DNA of 40,000 nucleotides from Acidobacteriota bacterium (GCA_004356805.1 SMXW01000028.1:1-40000), one strand, 5' to 3'; shown: positions 25,732 through 34,043, counted from the first letter of the stretch. Notes: generated by a model from the letters alone, not told the origin. Numbers and translations are program-made.

Positions 25732-26630
25732 CCACCTCCGTTGGAAAGCTAGCCCTGAGGTCGCCTCTAATCGCCGCGTCGGGAACGGTCGGATCGGTGT
25801 GGGAATGGGCTGAAGTGGCAGACGTACGACCCTACGGAGCTGCCGTAGCCAAATCTGTCGCTCCGGAGGCGTGGCAGGGACGGCCCGCTCCACGGCTCGC
25901 TGCGACTACCGCCGGAATGTTGAACGCCGTTGGGATTCAGAATCCGGGGATTGCTAGCTGGGTCGTTGCGCTGAAACCTCGGATTCCCGGTCTTCGAGTC
26001 CCGGTTTGGGGATCGGCCGTTGCGGGTGACGCCGACGGATTCGTCCTGGTAGCCGAGGGTCTGGTTTCCGCCGGGGTCACTGCCGTCGAAGTCAACCTCT
26101 CCTGTCCGAATCTAGAGGATGGTGAGATGTTCTCCTTTTGCGCAAGTCGGAGCAGTGAGGTCATTGGGGCTGTTACCGGTTCCGTTGACGTCTCCGTAGG
26201 AGCCAAGCTGTCACCGAACACGCCCGACGTCGTGGGGGTGGCCCAGGCATGTCGCGATGCGGGTGCCGACTTCGTCGTCCTCACCAACACAGCATTCGGA
26301 TTTGGACTGTCGCTCTCAGACCGAAAACCCTTGCTCTCCGGAGGGGTTGGGGGATACAGCGGGCCCGGTCTAAAACCGTTGTCGCTTCGCTGCGTGTACG
26401 AAGTTGCCCGAGCAATTCCGGATCTTGGGATCGTCGGATGCGGAGGAGTCTCATCAGGCGCAGATGTTGCGGAGTATCTCGTCGCTGGAGCATCGGCGGT
26501 TGAGCTCGGCACTGTTCATCTTGCCGAACCAAAGGCCGGGATTCGGATCACGAACGAGCTGGTGGAGCTCATGGCCAAGCTCGACGTCGAAAGTGTGGCC
26601 GACCTGGTCGGGACGGTTAGGTCGTGGTAA
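25713..26630 (+). CDS. pyrD: Dihydroorotate dehydrogenase, class 1B-like catalytic subunit
   Basis: FMN enzyme oxidising dihydroorotate to orotate (305 aa). The segment AASGTVG near the N-terminus and [16 protein letters not shown] (about residues 125-140) with the catalytic Cys are class 1 features. Class 2 membrane enzymes have Ser at that position. FMN-phosphate-binding stretches [28 protein letters not shown] close the barrel. Class 1B enzymes normally work with PyrK, a flavin and Fe-S subunit encoded next to pyrD, but no pyrK is present between carB and pyrF. The ATG at 25713 gives a proper N-terminus; the longer frame back to 25623 runs inside carB. Its stop overlaps the GTG of pyrF. 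Confidence 0.92.
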   Translation: MASRSLATSVGKLALRSPLIAASGTVGSVWEWAEVADVRPYGAAVAKSVAPEAWQGRPAPRLAATTAGMLNAVGIQNPGIASWVVALKPRIPGLRVPVWGSAVAGDADGFVLVAEGLVSAGVTAVEVNLSCPNLEDGEMFSFCASRSSEVIGAVTGSVDVSVGAKLSPNTPDVVGVAQACRDAGADFVVLTNTAFGFGLSLSDRKPLLSGGVGGYSGPGLKPLSLRCVYEVARAIPDLGIVGCGGVSSGADVAEYLVAGASAVELGTVHLAEPKAGIRITNELVELMAKLDVESVADLVGTVRSW

Positions 26631-27331
26631 ATCCGATTCTGGTGGCTCTCGATGTGTCGGATCTGGCCCGAGCTGAACGTCTGGCTAAGTCCCTCGATGG
26701 CTATGTCGGAGGATTCAAAGTGGGACTGGAACTCCTCATGGGTGAGGGGCCAGAGTCTGTTTCCCGAATAGCGGAGTTCGGGCTGCCGGTGTTTGCCGAC
26801 GCCAAGCTTCACGACATCCCGAACACAACGGAACGCGCCGCTCGACGGCTTGCTGCTCGTGGGGCTCGGTGGATCACAGCCCATGCCACAGGTGGAAGCC
26901 GGATGATCGAAGCAGCTGCCTCCGGACTCACCGCCGGTTCGGAGGGTCGGAAGGTTGGTGTCCTCGCTGTTACCGTGCTCACGTCGCTCGACCAGACCGA
27001 CTTGGAGACTTTGGGTGTGTCCAACTCTGTTCGAACCCAGTCTGTCGAGCTTGCCCGAATGGCCAGGCGCGCCGGAGCAGAGGGTGTGATCTGTTCCCCT
27101 TCGGAGGTGGTGTCGGTGAAGGCGCTGTCTCCAGAGTTTCTTGCGGTCACTCCGGGAATTCGTCCAGTCGGATCCGCTCACGGCGATCAGAAACGGACAT
27201 CTACACCGGTCGAGGCTCTCCGGGCAGGAGCCGACTTCATCGTTGTGGGAAGGGCCATCACCGAGGCAGCGGACCCCGTCGCGTCAGCCTCGTCCATCGT
27301 AGAGTCACTGCGGGCGGCAGCGCTCCTTTAG
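26624..27331 (+). CDS. pyrF: Orotidine 5'-phosphate decarboxylase
   Basis: Last step of UMP synthesis (235 aa). The barrel start PILVALDVSDLARAE, the substrate contact GGFKVGLELLMGEG, and the catalytic DAKLHDIPNT (Asp-Lys-Asp arrangement, about residues 61-70) are all present. So is VTPGIRPVGSAHGDQKRTSTP, the phosphate-binding loop. This is the short bacterial type rather than the longer mycobacterial type. The start is GTG at 26624, overlapping the pyrD stop by 7 bases. orotate phosphoribosyltransferase (pyrE) is not in the window. Confidence 0.95.
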   Translation: MVNPILVALDVSDLARAERLAKSLDGYVGGFKVGLELLMGEGPESVSRIAEFGLPVFADAKLHDIPNTTERAARRLAARGARWITAHATGGSRMIEAAASGLTAGSEGRKVGVLAVTVLTSLDQTDLETLGVSNSVRTQSVELARMARRAGAEGVICSPSEVVSVKALSPEFLAVTPGIRPVGSAHGDQKRTSTPVEALRAGADFIVVGRAITEAADPVASASSIVESLRAAALL

Positions 27332-27367
27332 TGCTTAGTGGTGCCGTCCCCGGCTGATGGCTCTAGC

Positions 27368-27373
27368 TATGGT
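27368..27373 (+). promoter_or_regulatory. Candidate -10 element of a mihF promoter
   Basis: TATGGT, the same hexamer seen upstream of pyrR, would put a transcription start near 27380, just before a perfect hairpin. No clear -35 is visible at 17 bp. Confidence 0.3.
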
Positions 27374-27382
27374 CGATGGTGA

Positions 27383-27403
27383 TGTCTGGGCACCGCCCAG
27401 ACA
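27383..27403 (+). promoter_or_regulatory. Perfect 9-bp inverted repeat upstream of mihF
   Basis: TGTCTGGGC (27383-27391) and GCCCAGACA (27395-27403) are perfect complements around the 3-nt loop ACC. There is no T-run, so it is not a typical terminator of the pyr operon, although an actinobacterial terminator without T-run cannot be excluded. It could be a 5' stabilising hairpin of the mihF mRNA or a protein-binding operator. A GAGGAG sequence (27411-27416) follows, 11 nt before the ATG. Confidence 0.6.
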
Positions 27404-27427
27404 CCCAAGCGAGGAGTCACACAACTC

Positions 27428-27742
27428 ATGGCACAGCCACCACAGCTGACCGACGAGCAGCGAATGAAGGCTCTTGAGAAGGCCGCCGAAGCACGACGGG
27501 CTCGAGCAGAGGTCAAGGAGCTTCTCAAGACCGGTTCGATCACACTCTCTGAGCTATTCGACAAGGCCGATCGCGAGGAGCTGTTGGCAGGGTTGAAAGT
27601 CGCGTCCCTCATCGCGGCTATGCCCGGCACGGGGAAGATCAAAGCCAAGCGTCTCATGGAATCGATCGGGATCGCCGAGAATCGACGAATTCGAGGTCTG
27701 GGAGACAGGCAAAAAGAGGCGCTGCTCGCAGAGTTCTCCTGA
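27428..27742 (+). CDS. mihF: Integration host factor, actinobacterial type (mIHF)
   Basis: A 104-aa basic DNA-binding protein of the actinobacterial IHF family, unrelated to the E. coli IHF alpha/beta fold. A charged N-terminal helix (LTDEQRMKALEKAAEARRARAEVKELLKTG) is followed by a helical domain. The helix-two-turn-helix segment reads KVASLIAAMPGTGKIKAKRLMESIGI (about residues 58-83) and ends IRGLGDRQKEALLAEF. These are the family signatures; mIHF proteins bend DNA and shape nucleoids. Length matches the mycobacterial and Streptomyces proteins. The adjacency mihF-gmk-rpoZ is characteristic of Actinobacteria and is the best single phylum indicator in the window. Confidence 0.95.
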   Translation: MAQPPQLTDEQRMKALEKAAEARRARAEVKELLKTGSITLSELFDKADREELLAGLKVASLIAAMPGTGKIKAKRLMESIGIAENRRIRGLGDRQKEALLAEFS

Positions 27743-27743
27743 G

Positions 27744-28298
27744 TTGGCCGGGCGGCTCATTGTCATGTCCGGGCCTTCGGGCTCCGGAAAGACCAGCATC
27801 ATCAGGAGACTGCTCGACCGCGTCGACATTGTCTTTTCCGTTTCGGCGACTACCCGTCCGCCCCGGCCCGGTGAGACGCAGGGCGTCGACTACGACTTCG
27901 TCACTACAGAAGAGTTTGAGGAGATGATCGAAAGAGACGACCTTCTGGAATGGGCGATCTACAACGGAAACCACTACGGGACGCCCTCTGACCCAGTCGA
28001 TTTGGAGATCTCGGCCGGAAGGGGTGTGCTGTTGGATATCGAGATCGACGGTGCTCGACAGGTTCGGGCACACCGACCTGATGCCCTCATGATTTTTGTG
28101 GCTCCACCTTCAACCAAGGTGCTCGAGCAGAGGTTGCGATCAAGAGGGGATACTTCGAGTCAGGACATCGCCAGTCGTTTGAAGATCGCCGAGTCCCAAC
28201 TCGAGGAGGCGCCAACCCTGTTTGATCACATCGTGGTGAACGAGGCTCTGGAGCACGCGATCGACGACGTCGCGAATCTGATTATTGGCTCCGGATGA
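27744..28298 (+). CDS. gmk: Guanylate kinase
   Basis: Phosphorylates GMP to GDP (184 aa). The P-loop MSGPSGSGKTS is at residues 8-18. SVSATTRPPRPGETQGVDYDFVT (about 33-55) is the GMP-binding signature, and YNGNHYGTP and LLDIEIDGARQVR follow. The start appears to be TTG at 27744, one base after the mihF stop, giving MAGRLIVMSGPSG; an internal ATG at 27765 would cut into the P-loop strand. Coupled translation with mihF is likely. Confidence 0.95.
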   Translation: MAGRLIVMSGPSGSGKTSIIRRLLDRVDIVFSVSATTRPPRPGETQGVDYDFVTTEEFEEMIERDDLLEWAIYNGNHYGTPSDPVDLEISAGRGVLLDIEIDGARQVRAHRPDALMIFVAPPSTKVLEQRLRSRGDTSSQDIASRLKIAESQLEEAPTLFDHIVVNEALEHAIDDVANLIIGSG

Positions 28299-28333
28299 GG
28301 TAGCCTTGGGCCAACATCCCCCCAAAGGACCTA

Positions 28334-28555
28334 ATGAAAATAGAAGACGTCATCAACCAGATCGGCAACAGATTCGCCACTGTTGTGGTGTCGGCTCGTC
28401 GTGCCCGCCAGATCAACAGCTACTTTCATCAACTCGGTGTCGGCTACGGAGAATTCGTGCCCCCGCAGGTGCAAACGCTTTCTCGGAAGCCGTTGACGAT
28501 TGCCATGGAAGAGATCGCCGAGGGCAAGGTCACTGTCGAGGCCATCGAGGAATAG
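28334..28555 (+). CDS. rpoZ: DNA-directed RNA polymerase omega subunit
   Basis: A 73-aa omega subunit that helps assemble RNA polymerase. It starts MKIEDVINQIGNRFATVVVSARRARQIN, the conserved helix contacting beta-prime, and ends with the typical LTIAMEEIAEGKVTVEAIEE. AAGGA lies about 8 nt before the ATG. The 35-base gap upstream carries TAGCCT (28301-28306), a possible -10, and CCTTGGG with a downstream CCCAAAGG that could form an imperfect hairpin. The TAG stop abuts the coaBC ATG. Confidence 0.95.
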   Translation: MKIEDVINQIGNRFATVVVSARRARQINSYFHQLGVGYGEFVPPQVQTLSRKPLTIAMEEIAEGKVTVEAIEE

Positions 28556-29734
28556 ATGCTCCAAGGTCGACGGGTTCTACTCGCCGTCACCGGAGGTGTC
28601 GCAGCCTACAAGTCCGCTTTTCTCGCCAGTCGTCTCGTGGAGGCAGGTGCCGAGGTAAAGGTCATTCTCACCGAGTCCGCAGGTGAATTCATAGGCGGCC
28701 AGACCTTCGCGGCCATCACCGGTGGCCAGCCCCTTACGTCACTTTTTGGCGAGACCAGTGTGTCTCCACACACCGAGCTTGCCAGATGGTGCGACGTAGT
28801 CATCGTTGCCCCCGCTACAGCATCGACGATCGGGAAGGTGGCCAACGGCATTTCATCGGACCTGGTGTCAGCCACGCTTCTTGTCACCCAGTCGCCCGTG
28901 TTGATCGCCCCCGCAATGCACACGGAGATGTGGGAGCACCCGGCGACACAGCGAAACATCAAAACCCTCGAGAGCGACGGCTACTTGTTCATCGGACCCG
29001 CTTCTGGTCCTTTGGCCGGAGGTGACTTCGGTATGGGTCGTATGTCGGAACCGGACGAGATCGTCGAGGCAGTCGAGACGATACTCAGCCCGGACGATTC
29101 GGCGTTGCGCATACTGGTCACAGCCGGCGGCACCAGGGAGCCACTCGATCCAGTCAGGTATCTAGGCAATCGCTCGTCAGGGAAAATGGGCCATGCAATC
29201 GCGGACGAGGCCGCTCGCCGTGGATTCAGAGTCACCCTTGTCACCGCAGCCGACATGGATGTCCTGCCGACAGTCAAGGTCGTCTCCGTGGAGACAGCCG
29301 ACGAGATGCTCGAAGCTGTTTCCGGTGAGGATGCCGACGTCGCGATCATGGCTGCAGCGGTGGCTGATTTCCGCCCCTCGAAGTTGAGTGAGGGAAAGAT
29401 ATCAAGAGCGGATGGCCTTGACTCCATCGAGCTGAGCCCAACGCCTGATGTCCTGGCCTCCGTGGTGGCCCGCGACGAGAAGCTATTTGTTGTCGGCTTC
29501 GCCGCCGAGACAGAAGGCGTCGAAAGAGCGATCGAGAAAGCCCTAGAGAAGAAGGTAGACCTTCTCGTCTACAACGACGTCACTGAACCGGGTTCGGGAT
29601 TCGAAGGCGATACCAACCGTGTGGTTCTGATCGACAACGAAGGCCAGACGGACTCGTGGCCCCTGATGAGCAAAAAAGAAGTTGCCTCGCTGTTGCTGGA
29701 TCGCATCGTCGGCGATTTGGCTACGCGGGGTTAG
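28556..29734 (+). CDS. coaBC: Bifunctional phosphopantothenoylcysteine decarboxylase/phosphopantothenate-cysteine ligase
   Basis: Two consecutive steps of coenzyme A synthesis on one chain (392 aa). The CoaC flavoprotein half (about 1-180) has VTGGVAAYKSAFLASRLVEAGAEV, the catalytic-His segment SPHTELARWCDVVIVAPATA and PAMHTEMWEHPATQ. In the lid region AGGDFGMGRMSEP, the Cys found in E. coli is not seen; Gly occupies its place. The CoaB half begins at RILVTAGGTREPLDPVRYLGNRSSGKMG (about residue 184). AAVADFRPS and VGFAAET follow. It starts directly at the rpoZ stop. Both activities are expected, although the missing lid Cys deserves a comparison with other actinobacteria. Confidence 0.94.
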   Translation: MLQGRRVLLAVTGGVAAYKSAFLASRLVEAGAEVKVILTESAGEFIGGQTFAAITGGQPLTSLFGETSVSPHTELARWCDVVIVAPATASTIGKVANGISSDLVSATLLVTQSPVLIAPAMHTEMWEHPATQRNIKTLESDGYLFIGPASGPLAGGDFGMGRMSEPDEIVEAVETILSPDDSALRILVTAGGTREPLDPVRYLGNRSSGKMGHAIADEAARRGFRVTLVTAADMDVLPTVKVVSVETADEMLEAVSGEDADVAIMAAAVADFRPSKLSEGKISRADGLDSIELSPTPDVLASVVARDEKLFVVGFAAETEGVERAIEKALEKKVDLLVYNDVTEPGSGFEGDTNRVVLIDNEGQTDSWPLMSKKEVASLLLDRIVGDLATRG

Positions 29735-29737
29735 CCT
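29732..29737 (+). promoter_or_regulatory. Candidate -10 element of a near-leaderless metK promoter
   Basis: TAGCCT includes the coaBC stop and ends 10 nt before the metK ATG, which has no Shine-Dalgarno. No clear -35. There is no room for a SAM riboswitch. Confidence 0.3.
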
Positions 29738-29747
29738 CTCGTCTTTC

Positions 29748-30887
29748 ATGAGGTCGTCCTACTTCACATCTGAGTCCGTCACTGAGGGACACCCAGACAA
29801 AGTGGCGGATGCCATTTCCGATGCCATTCTCGACGCAGCCCTTCGAATCGATCCTCGGGCTCGGGTCGCCTGTGAGACCTTCGTAACCACGCGGCTCGCA
29901 GTGATAGGTGGTGAGATCTCGGCGGGCATCGAACTGGACGTTGAAGGAGTCGTCCGCTCGACCATCGAGAGGATTGGCTACGACGGGTTTGACCCCGACT
30001 TCGCGGCGTCAACTATTGAGATCCTGGATCGAATCGATGCCCAGAGTGCAGATATCGCTGCCGGCATCGACCGCGATATGGGTGCCGGTGATCAAGGATT
30101 GATGTTCGGTTTCGCGGTCAAAGAGACGGAGGCCCTCATGCCGTTGCCGATCCAGTTGGCTCATCGGTTGGCGGAACGGCTTGCAGAGGTCCGAAAAGAC
30201 GGGAGCCTCGCATACCTGCGACCGGATGGCAAAACCCAGGTAATGGTCCGCTATGAGGGTCAACGCCCTGTCTCAGTCGAAAAGGTGCTCATCTCGACTC
30301 ATCACTCGGACGACCAAGACAACGAGGAAATGAAGCGCCACGTCTACGAAGCGGTCGTTTCACATGTGATCCCCGAGGCGTTGCTGTCGGAAGGTCTCGA
30401 GTTCATCTTCAATCCCAGCGGAAGGTTCGTTATCGGAGGTCCGGTGGCTGACACCGGGCTTACCGGTCGCAAGATCATCGTCGATACCTACGGCGGATAC
30501 GCCCGCCACGGTGGTGGCGCCTTCTCGGGAAAGGACGCCACCAAAGTGGATCGATCGGCTGCTTATGCCGCGAGGTGGGCTGCCAAGAACGCTGTGGCGG
30601 CCGGTGTCGCCGACCGTCTGGAGATCCAACTCGCCTACGCAATAGGCCAGCCTCAGCCATTCTCGGTTCATGTCGAGACGTTTGGCACCGAAAAGATCGA
30701 TCCGGAGAAGATCGAGAGCATCGTGATGGAGGTCTACGACTTCCGGCCTGCTTCCATCATCTCGTCGCTGGGCCTCACCCAGCCTGTCTTCAGCGCGGCC
30801 TCGGTATACGGGCACTTTGGACGACCCGACTTCTCATGGGAGAAACTCGACAGAGTCGATGACATCAGGATGGCGGCCGGCCTCTGA
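29748..30887 (+). CDS. metK: S-adenosylmethionine synthetase
   Basis: Makes SAM from methionine and ATP (379 aa). The N-terminal TSESVTEGHPDKVADAISDAILDA contains the ATP-binding His. GAGDQGLMFGFA (about 113-124) is the family hexapeptide region, and GGGAFSGKDATKVDRSAAY (about 253-271) is the P-loop-like signature. I chose the ATG at 29748, which gives the standard MxxxYFTSESVTEGHPDK start; the open frame upstream is the end of coaBC in another frame. The gene lies between coaBC and priA, as in many actinobacteria. Confidence 0.96.
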   Translation: MRSSYFTSESVTEGHPDKVADAISDAILDAALRIDPRARVACETFVTTRLAVIGGEISAGIELDVEGVVRSTIERIGYDGFDPDFAASTIEILDRIDAQSADIAAGIDRDMGAGDQGLMFGFAVKETEALMPLPIQLAHRLAERLAEVRKDGSLAYLRPDGKTQVMVRYEGQRPVSVEKVLISTHHSDDQDNEEMKRHVYEAVVSHVIPEALLSEGLEFIFNPSGRFVIGGPVADTGLTGRKIIVDTYGGYARHGGGAFSGKDATKVDRSAAYAARWAAKNAVAAGVADRLEIQLAYAIGQPQPFSVHVETFGTEKIDPEKIESIVMEVYDFRPASIISSLGLTQPVFSAASVYGHFGRPDFSWEKLDRVDDIRMAAGL

Positions 30888-30916
30888 GTATTTCTTCCCC
30901 TGGGGCCGAAGCGACT

Positions 30917-32566
30917 TTGGGGGAGGGGGATCGGCCCAACGTCGACACGAAGGAGCCTCTTGCCGCCCGAGTCGTACCCAACATCGCGACCTTTGCCGTA
31001 GACGACGGCTTCTGGTATTCCATCCCGGACCATCTCGCTGGAGACATTCAGACCGGATCAATCGTTCGTGTTCCACTCGGCGGGAGACGTGTGCGTGGCT
31101 GGGTAGTCGAGACGTCGTCCAATCGTGAAGGCAAACTCAAGGAGATTGCAGGTGTCTCGGGGGCGGTTGCAGTGTTCGATAACAGACTGTTGAGGACTCT
31201 CATGTGGGCTGCCCAGCACTATGTGGCTCCCATCTCGGTCCTGCTGGGCAAGGCAACACCTCCGAACCTTCCGAAACCGATACCGGTCGCCACCACGAGT
31301 GATCTGAGTCTCCAACCCGGCGAACATCCGATTCTCGATCTGGCAGTTGCCGCTGCGTCCGGGGAGAGGAGACCTTCTCGTGTGGTTCTTGGACGTTGGC
31401 AACCCCTCGACTGGTTGGATTCGCTGGCCCCGATCGTGGAGGTGGGACGCTCGGCAATGGTCATTGCCGCATCGGCTGCCGAGGTGGACCGAATCTGTAA
31501 GCGGGCTCGTCCCATTTATGGAGAGGCTTTGGTGCAGATCGCATCTACGAGGGACGCCGAGGTCACACGGGGGTGGGAGCTAGCCCAGACTCCGGGAAGG
31601 ATCGTGGTTGGTACGCCACGCGTTTCGACGTGGATGGTTGGCGGATTGTCGTTGCTGGTGGTCCTCGAAGAGGGAAGGAGGGCGATGAAAGACCGTCAAA
31701 CCCCAACTGTCCACGTCCGAGAAGTGGTCAGGAAGCGTTCGCTCATCGAGGGTTGCGCGGTGGCCTTCTTCGGCCCCACGCCCAGCGTTGAGGTGCTCTC
31801 AGCAGGTGCCGAGGTGACACGGGTGGGGAATCGCGCCTGGGCTTTGGTGGAGATAGTCGACCGATCGGATGAGGCTCCCGGGTCGGGACAATTGTCCAGC
31901 AGCGTTGTCGCCGCAATCCGCGCCATGGTGGACGCGAAGCAGCGCTCCTTCGTTTTCACCAGTCACCGAATGATCGACCAGATTGTGCGGGAGATCAATG
32001 CTCGTCTCGGCGCTCCGGTGGCAGGCATCGCCTCCTCTGCGAGTCCCGTGACGGTTGGTACCGAAAGAGATCTCGCCGGGCTCAGACCAGTGTCTCTTAC
32101 GGTCGCCACCAACATCGACGGAATGCTGCTGGGGCCTGGGTACCGAACGGGGGAGGAGGCGTTGCGCCAGCTTGCCAGACTGGCCAACTCACTCAAGCCC
32201 GGATCGGGGCATCGGATGATGGTTCAAACTTTCGACGTTGCCAGCCCGCTGGTCCAGGCATTGCGCAAGGGAGACCCGATCCCGTACCTGGAGCGGGTTC
32301 TCGTCGAGCGCGCCAAGACAGGTGTTCCACCTGCTACCGATATGATTGCCGTCGAAGTCCGCGGCGAACTACCGGACGGACTGGACCTGGAGCTCAGAGA
32401 GCTCCCCGACGCATTGGTCATGGGCCCGATCGAGCTCGAGCAAGGTCGGCGCTGGCTTCTGGAAGGGGACCTCGGCGAGGCCCGGTCGGCGTTGCGACAG
32501 TTGGCGAGAAGATGGCGTGACTCTGGAAGCACCGTTCGAATAGACGCGGATCCGATTGACTTCTAG
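30917..32566 (+). CDS. priA: Degenerate primosomal protein N' (PriA-like, without helicase motifs)
   Basis: A 549-aa PriA homologue, shorter than E. coli PriA (732 aa). The N-terminal 3'-DNA-binding domain is recognisable: GFWYSIPDHLAGDIQTGSIVRVPLGGRRVRGWVVE (about 33-67). The helicase core has lost its catalytic residues. No GxGKT Walker A is present, the DEEH box reads LEEG (about residue 255), and the arginine-finger motif QVAGRAGR reads RLANSLKP. The eight zinc-binding cysteines are absent; only two Cys remain in the protein. PriA proteins of actinobacteria are known to lack helicase motifs, so this may act as a replisome-loading scaffold only. The only practical start is TTG at 30917, with weak ribosome-binding signals. 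Confidence 0.85.
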   Translation: MGEGDRPNVDTKEPLAARVVPNIATFAVDDGFWYSIPDHLAGDIQTGSIVRVPLGGRRVRGWVVETSSNREGKLKEIAGVSGAVAVFDNRLLRTLMWAAQHYVAPISVLLGKATPPNLPKPIPVATTSDLSLQPGEHPILDLAVAAASGERRPSRVVLGRWQPLDWLDSLAPIVEVGRSAMVIAASAAEVDRICKRARPIYGEALVQIASTRDAEVTRGWELAQTPGRIVVGTPRVSTWMVGGLSLLVVLEEGRRAMKDRQTPTVHVREVVRKRSLIEGCAVAFFGPTPSVEVLSAGAEVTRVGNRAWALVEIVDRSDEAPGSGQLSSSVVAAIRAMVDAKQRSFVFTSHRMIDQIVREINARLGAPVAGIASSASPVTVGTERDLAGLRPVSLTVATNIDGMLLGPGYRTGEEALRQLARLANSLKPGSGHRMMVQTFDVASPLVQALRKGDPIPYLERVLVERAKTGVPPATDMIAVEVRGELPDGLDLELRELPDALVMGPIELEQGRRWLLEGDLGEARSALRQLARRWRDSGSTVRIDADPIDF

Positions 32567-32631
32567 TGGTGACTGAGTGGTTCATTCCTCTACGCTGCCC
32601 CGCCGGGACCTTCCCGTGATCCACTGAGCAG

Positions 32632-33132
32632 ATGGCTACCTATCCGATTCGAACGTTTGGCGATCCTGTCCTCCGGATGGAGGCGAAGCCAGTTATTGAT
32701 ATTGACTCCACCGTGCGCAGTTTGGTCCGGGACATGATCGAGACCATGTACAACGCTCCGGGTTTGGGTCTCGCGGCCAACCAGATCGGTATTCCACGCC
32801 GTGTGGCAGTCTTTGACGCACAGGACGAACTGGGCCCACGAGTGATGATCAACCCTGAGATCGTTGAGAGGAGTGGTGAGTGGGAGTATGAGGAGGGCTG
32901 CCTGTCTGTTCCCAACCGATACTGGCCCATCCTGCGACCTGCGTTCGCCCGAGTGAAGGCTCTCGATCTCGACGGCAACGAGGTTGAGCTCGCTGGTGAT
33001 GGAATCGTTGGCCGCCTTATCCAGCATGAGGTTGATCATCTCGACGGATACCTACTGATCGACCGGCTCCCCAAACGTGTCCGCAAGACCGCATTGAAGG
33101 AGTTACGAGACGAAGCGCTTGGTCTGGAATGA
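32632..33132 (+). CDS. def: Peptide deformylase
   Basis: Removes the formyl group from nascent N-terminal methionine (166 aa). The three motifs are intact: GLGLAANQIG (motif 1, about residues 44-53), EGCLSVP (motif 2, with the Cys metal ligand, about 87-93) and QHEVDHLDG (motif 3, with two His ligands and the catalytic Glu, about 130-138). The 65-base gap upstream holds a possible TACGCT element at 32591-32596 and nothing else clear. The stop overlaps the fmt ATG, a natural pairing because Fmt adds the formyl group. Confidence 0.97.
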   Translation: MATYPIRTFGDPVLRMEAKPVIDIDSTVRSLVRDMIETMYNAPGLGLAANQIGIPRRVAVFDAQDELGPRVMINPEIVERSGEWEYEEGCLSVPNRYWPILRPAFARVKALDLDGNEVELAGDGIVGRLIQHEVDHLDGYLLIDRLPKRVRKTALKELRDEALGLE

Positions 33133-34043
33133 CCCGGATTGTCTTTCTGGGGACCCCGGATGCCGCCGTTCCGGCTCTCGCCGCGCTGACCAGGGAGTTC
33201 GATGTTGGCCTTGTGATCACCCAGCCGGATCGACCCAAGGGCCGTTCGGGGACGCCGACAGCGCCGCCGGTCAAGATGTTCGCTCTGGATGCGAAGCTCA
33301 AGGTTGCCCAACCGTCTACTTCTGCGGAGTTGGTCTCGGTCGTCGAAGTCGCAGAGGAGTTCGATGTCGGCGTGGTCGCTGCCTACGGTCGAATACTTGA
33401 TTCTGGTGTCTTGGCCCTGCCGTTGTCTGGGTTTCTCAATCTTCACTTCTCACTTCTGCCCCGCTGGCGCGGCGCGGCGCCGGTTCAACGTGCCCTCATG
33501 GCCGGAGACACGATGAGTGGTGTGACCGTGATCAAGATCGATGAGGGTCTGGACACCGGTCCGGTTCTGACCGCCCAGGCCGTGGATATCCTTCCTGATG
33601 AGAATGGGGGCGAGCTCACAGGTCGACTTGCTGATCTCGGGGCAGGTCTCATTGTCACTGTCCTACCTGGGTATCTGGACGGGTTGGTTGTCCCGGTGGA
33701 CCAGGTCGAGGAGGGAGCGACCTACGCCCGCAAGATCTCAATCGAGGACCGTTTGGTGGCCACCTCATCCTCGGCAGCCGATTTCGTCAACCGGGTACGT
33801 GCTCTTGCGCCCAGTCCGGCGGCGACGATCGAGATAGATGGCCAGGCGCACAAGATTCTCGAAGCACGCCGACACGATCATGTGCCTGTCGCCGGAACCT
33901 GGGTCGTGGTCGATTCTGTCCCGGTGCTCGGTGTTGGCGGCGAGGGTGTGGAGCTGGTCTCGTTACAGCCATCTGGCAAGACGGCCCAATCGGGGGCGGA
34001 CTGGGTCCGGGGGAGACGGCGGGAGGCTGGTGTCGTCTCTTGA
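33129..34043 (+). CDS. fmt: Methionyl-tRNA formyltransferase
   Basis: Formylates initiator Met-tRNA using 10-formyl-tetrahydrofolate (304 aa). The N-terminal IVFLGTPDAAVPALAAL starts the Rossmann-like domain. The active-site region FLNLHFSLLPRWRGAAPVQRAL (about residues 101-122) and the Asp in DEGLDTGPVL (about 138-147) are intact. A C-terminal OB-like domain follows (YARKISIEDRL). It overlaps def by 4 bases. In many actinobacteria rsmB follows fmt, but here an 84-base gap leads straight to rpe. Confidence 0.96.
   Translation: MTRIVFLGTPDAAVPALAALTREFDVGLVITQPDRPKGRSGTPTAPPVKMFALDAKLKVAQPSTSAELVSVVEVAEEFDVGVVAAYGRILDSGVLALPLSGFLNLHFSLLPRWRGAAPVQRALMAGDTMSGVTVIKIDEGLDTGPVLTAQAVDILPDENGGELTGRLADLGAGLIVTVLPGYLDGLVVPVDQVEEGATYARKISIEDRLVATSSSAADFVNRVRALAPSPAATIEIDGQAHKILEARRHDHVPVAGTWVVVDSVPVLGVGGEGVELVSLQPSGKTAQSGADWVRGRRREAGVVS

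Noticed and set aside
28299..28333. Imperfect hairpin CCTTGGG/CCCAAAGG before rpoZ
   Set aside because: Pairing is imperfect and overlaps the ribosome-binding sequence; no T-run, so not called as a terminator.
29700..29747. Possible SAM riboswitch before metK
   Set aside because: Only 13 bases separate coaBC and metK, and no riboswitch fold can fit.
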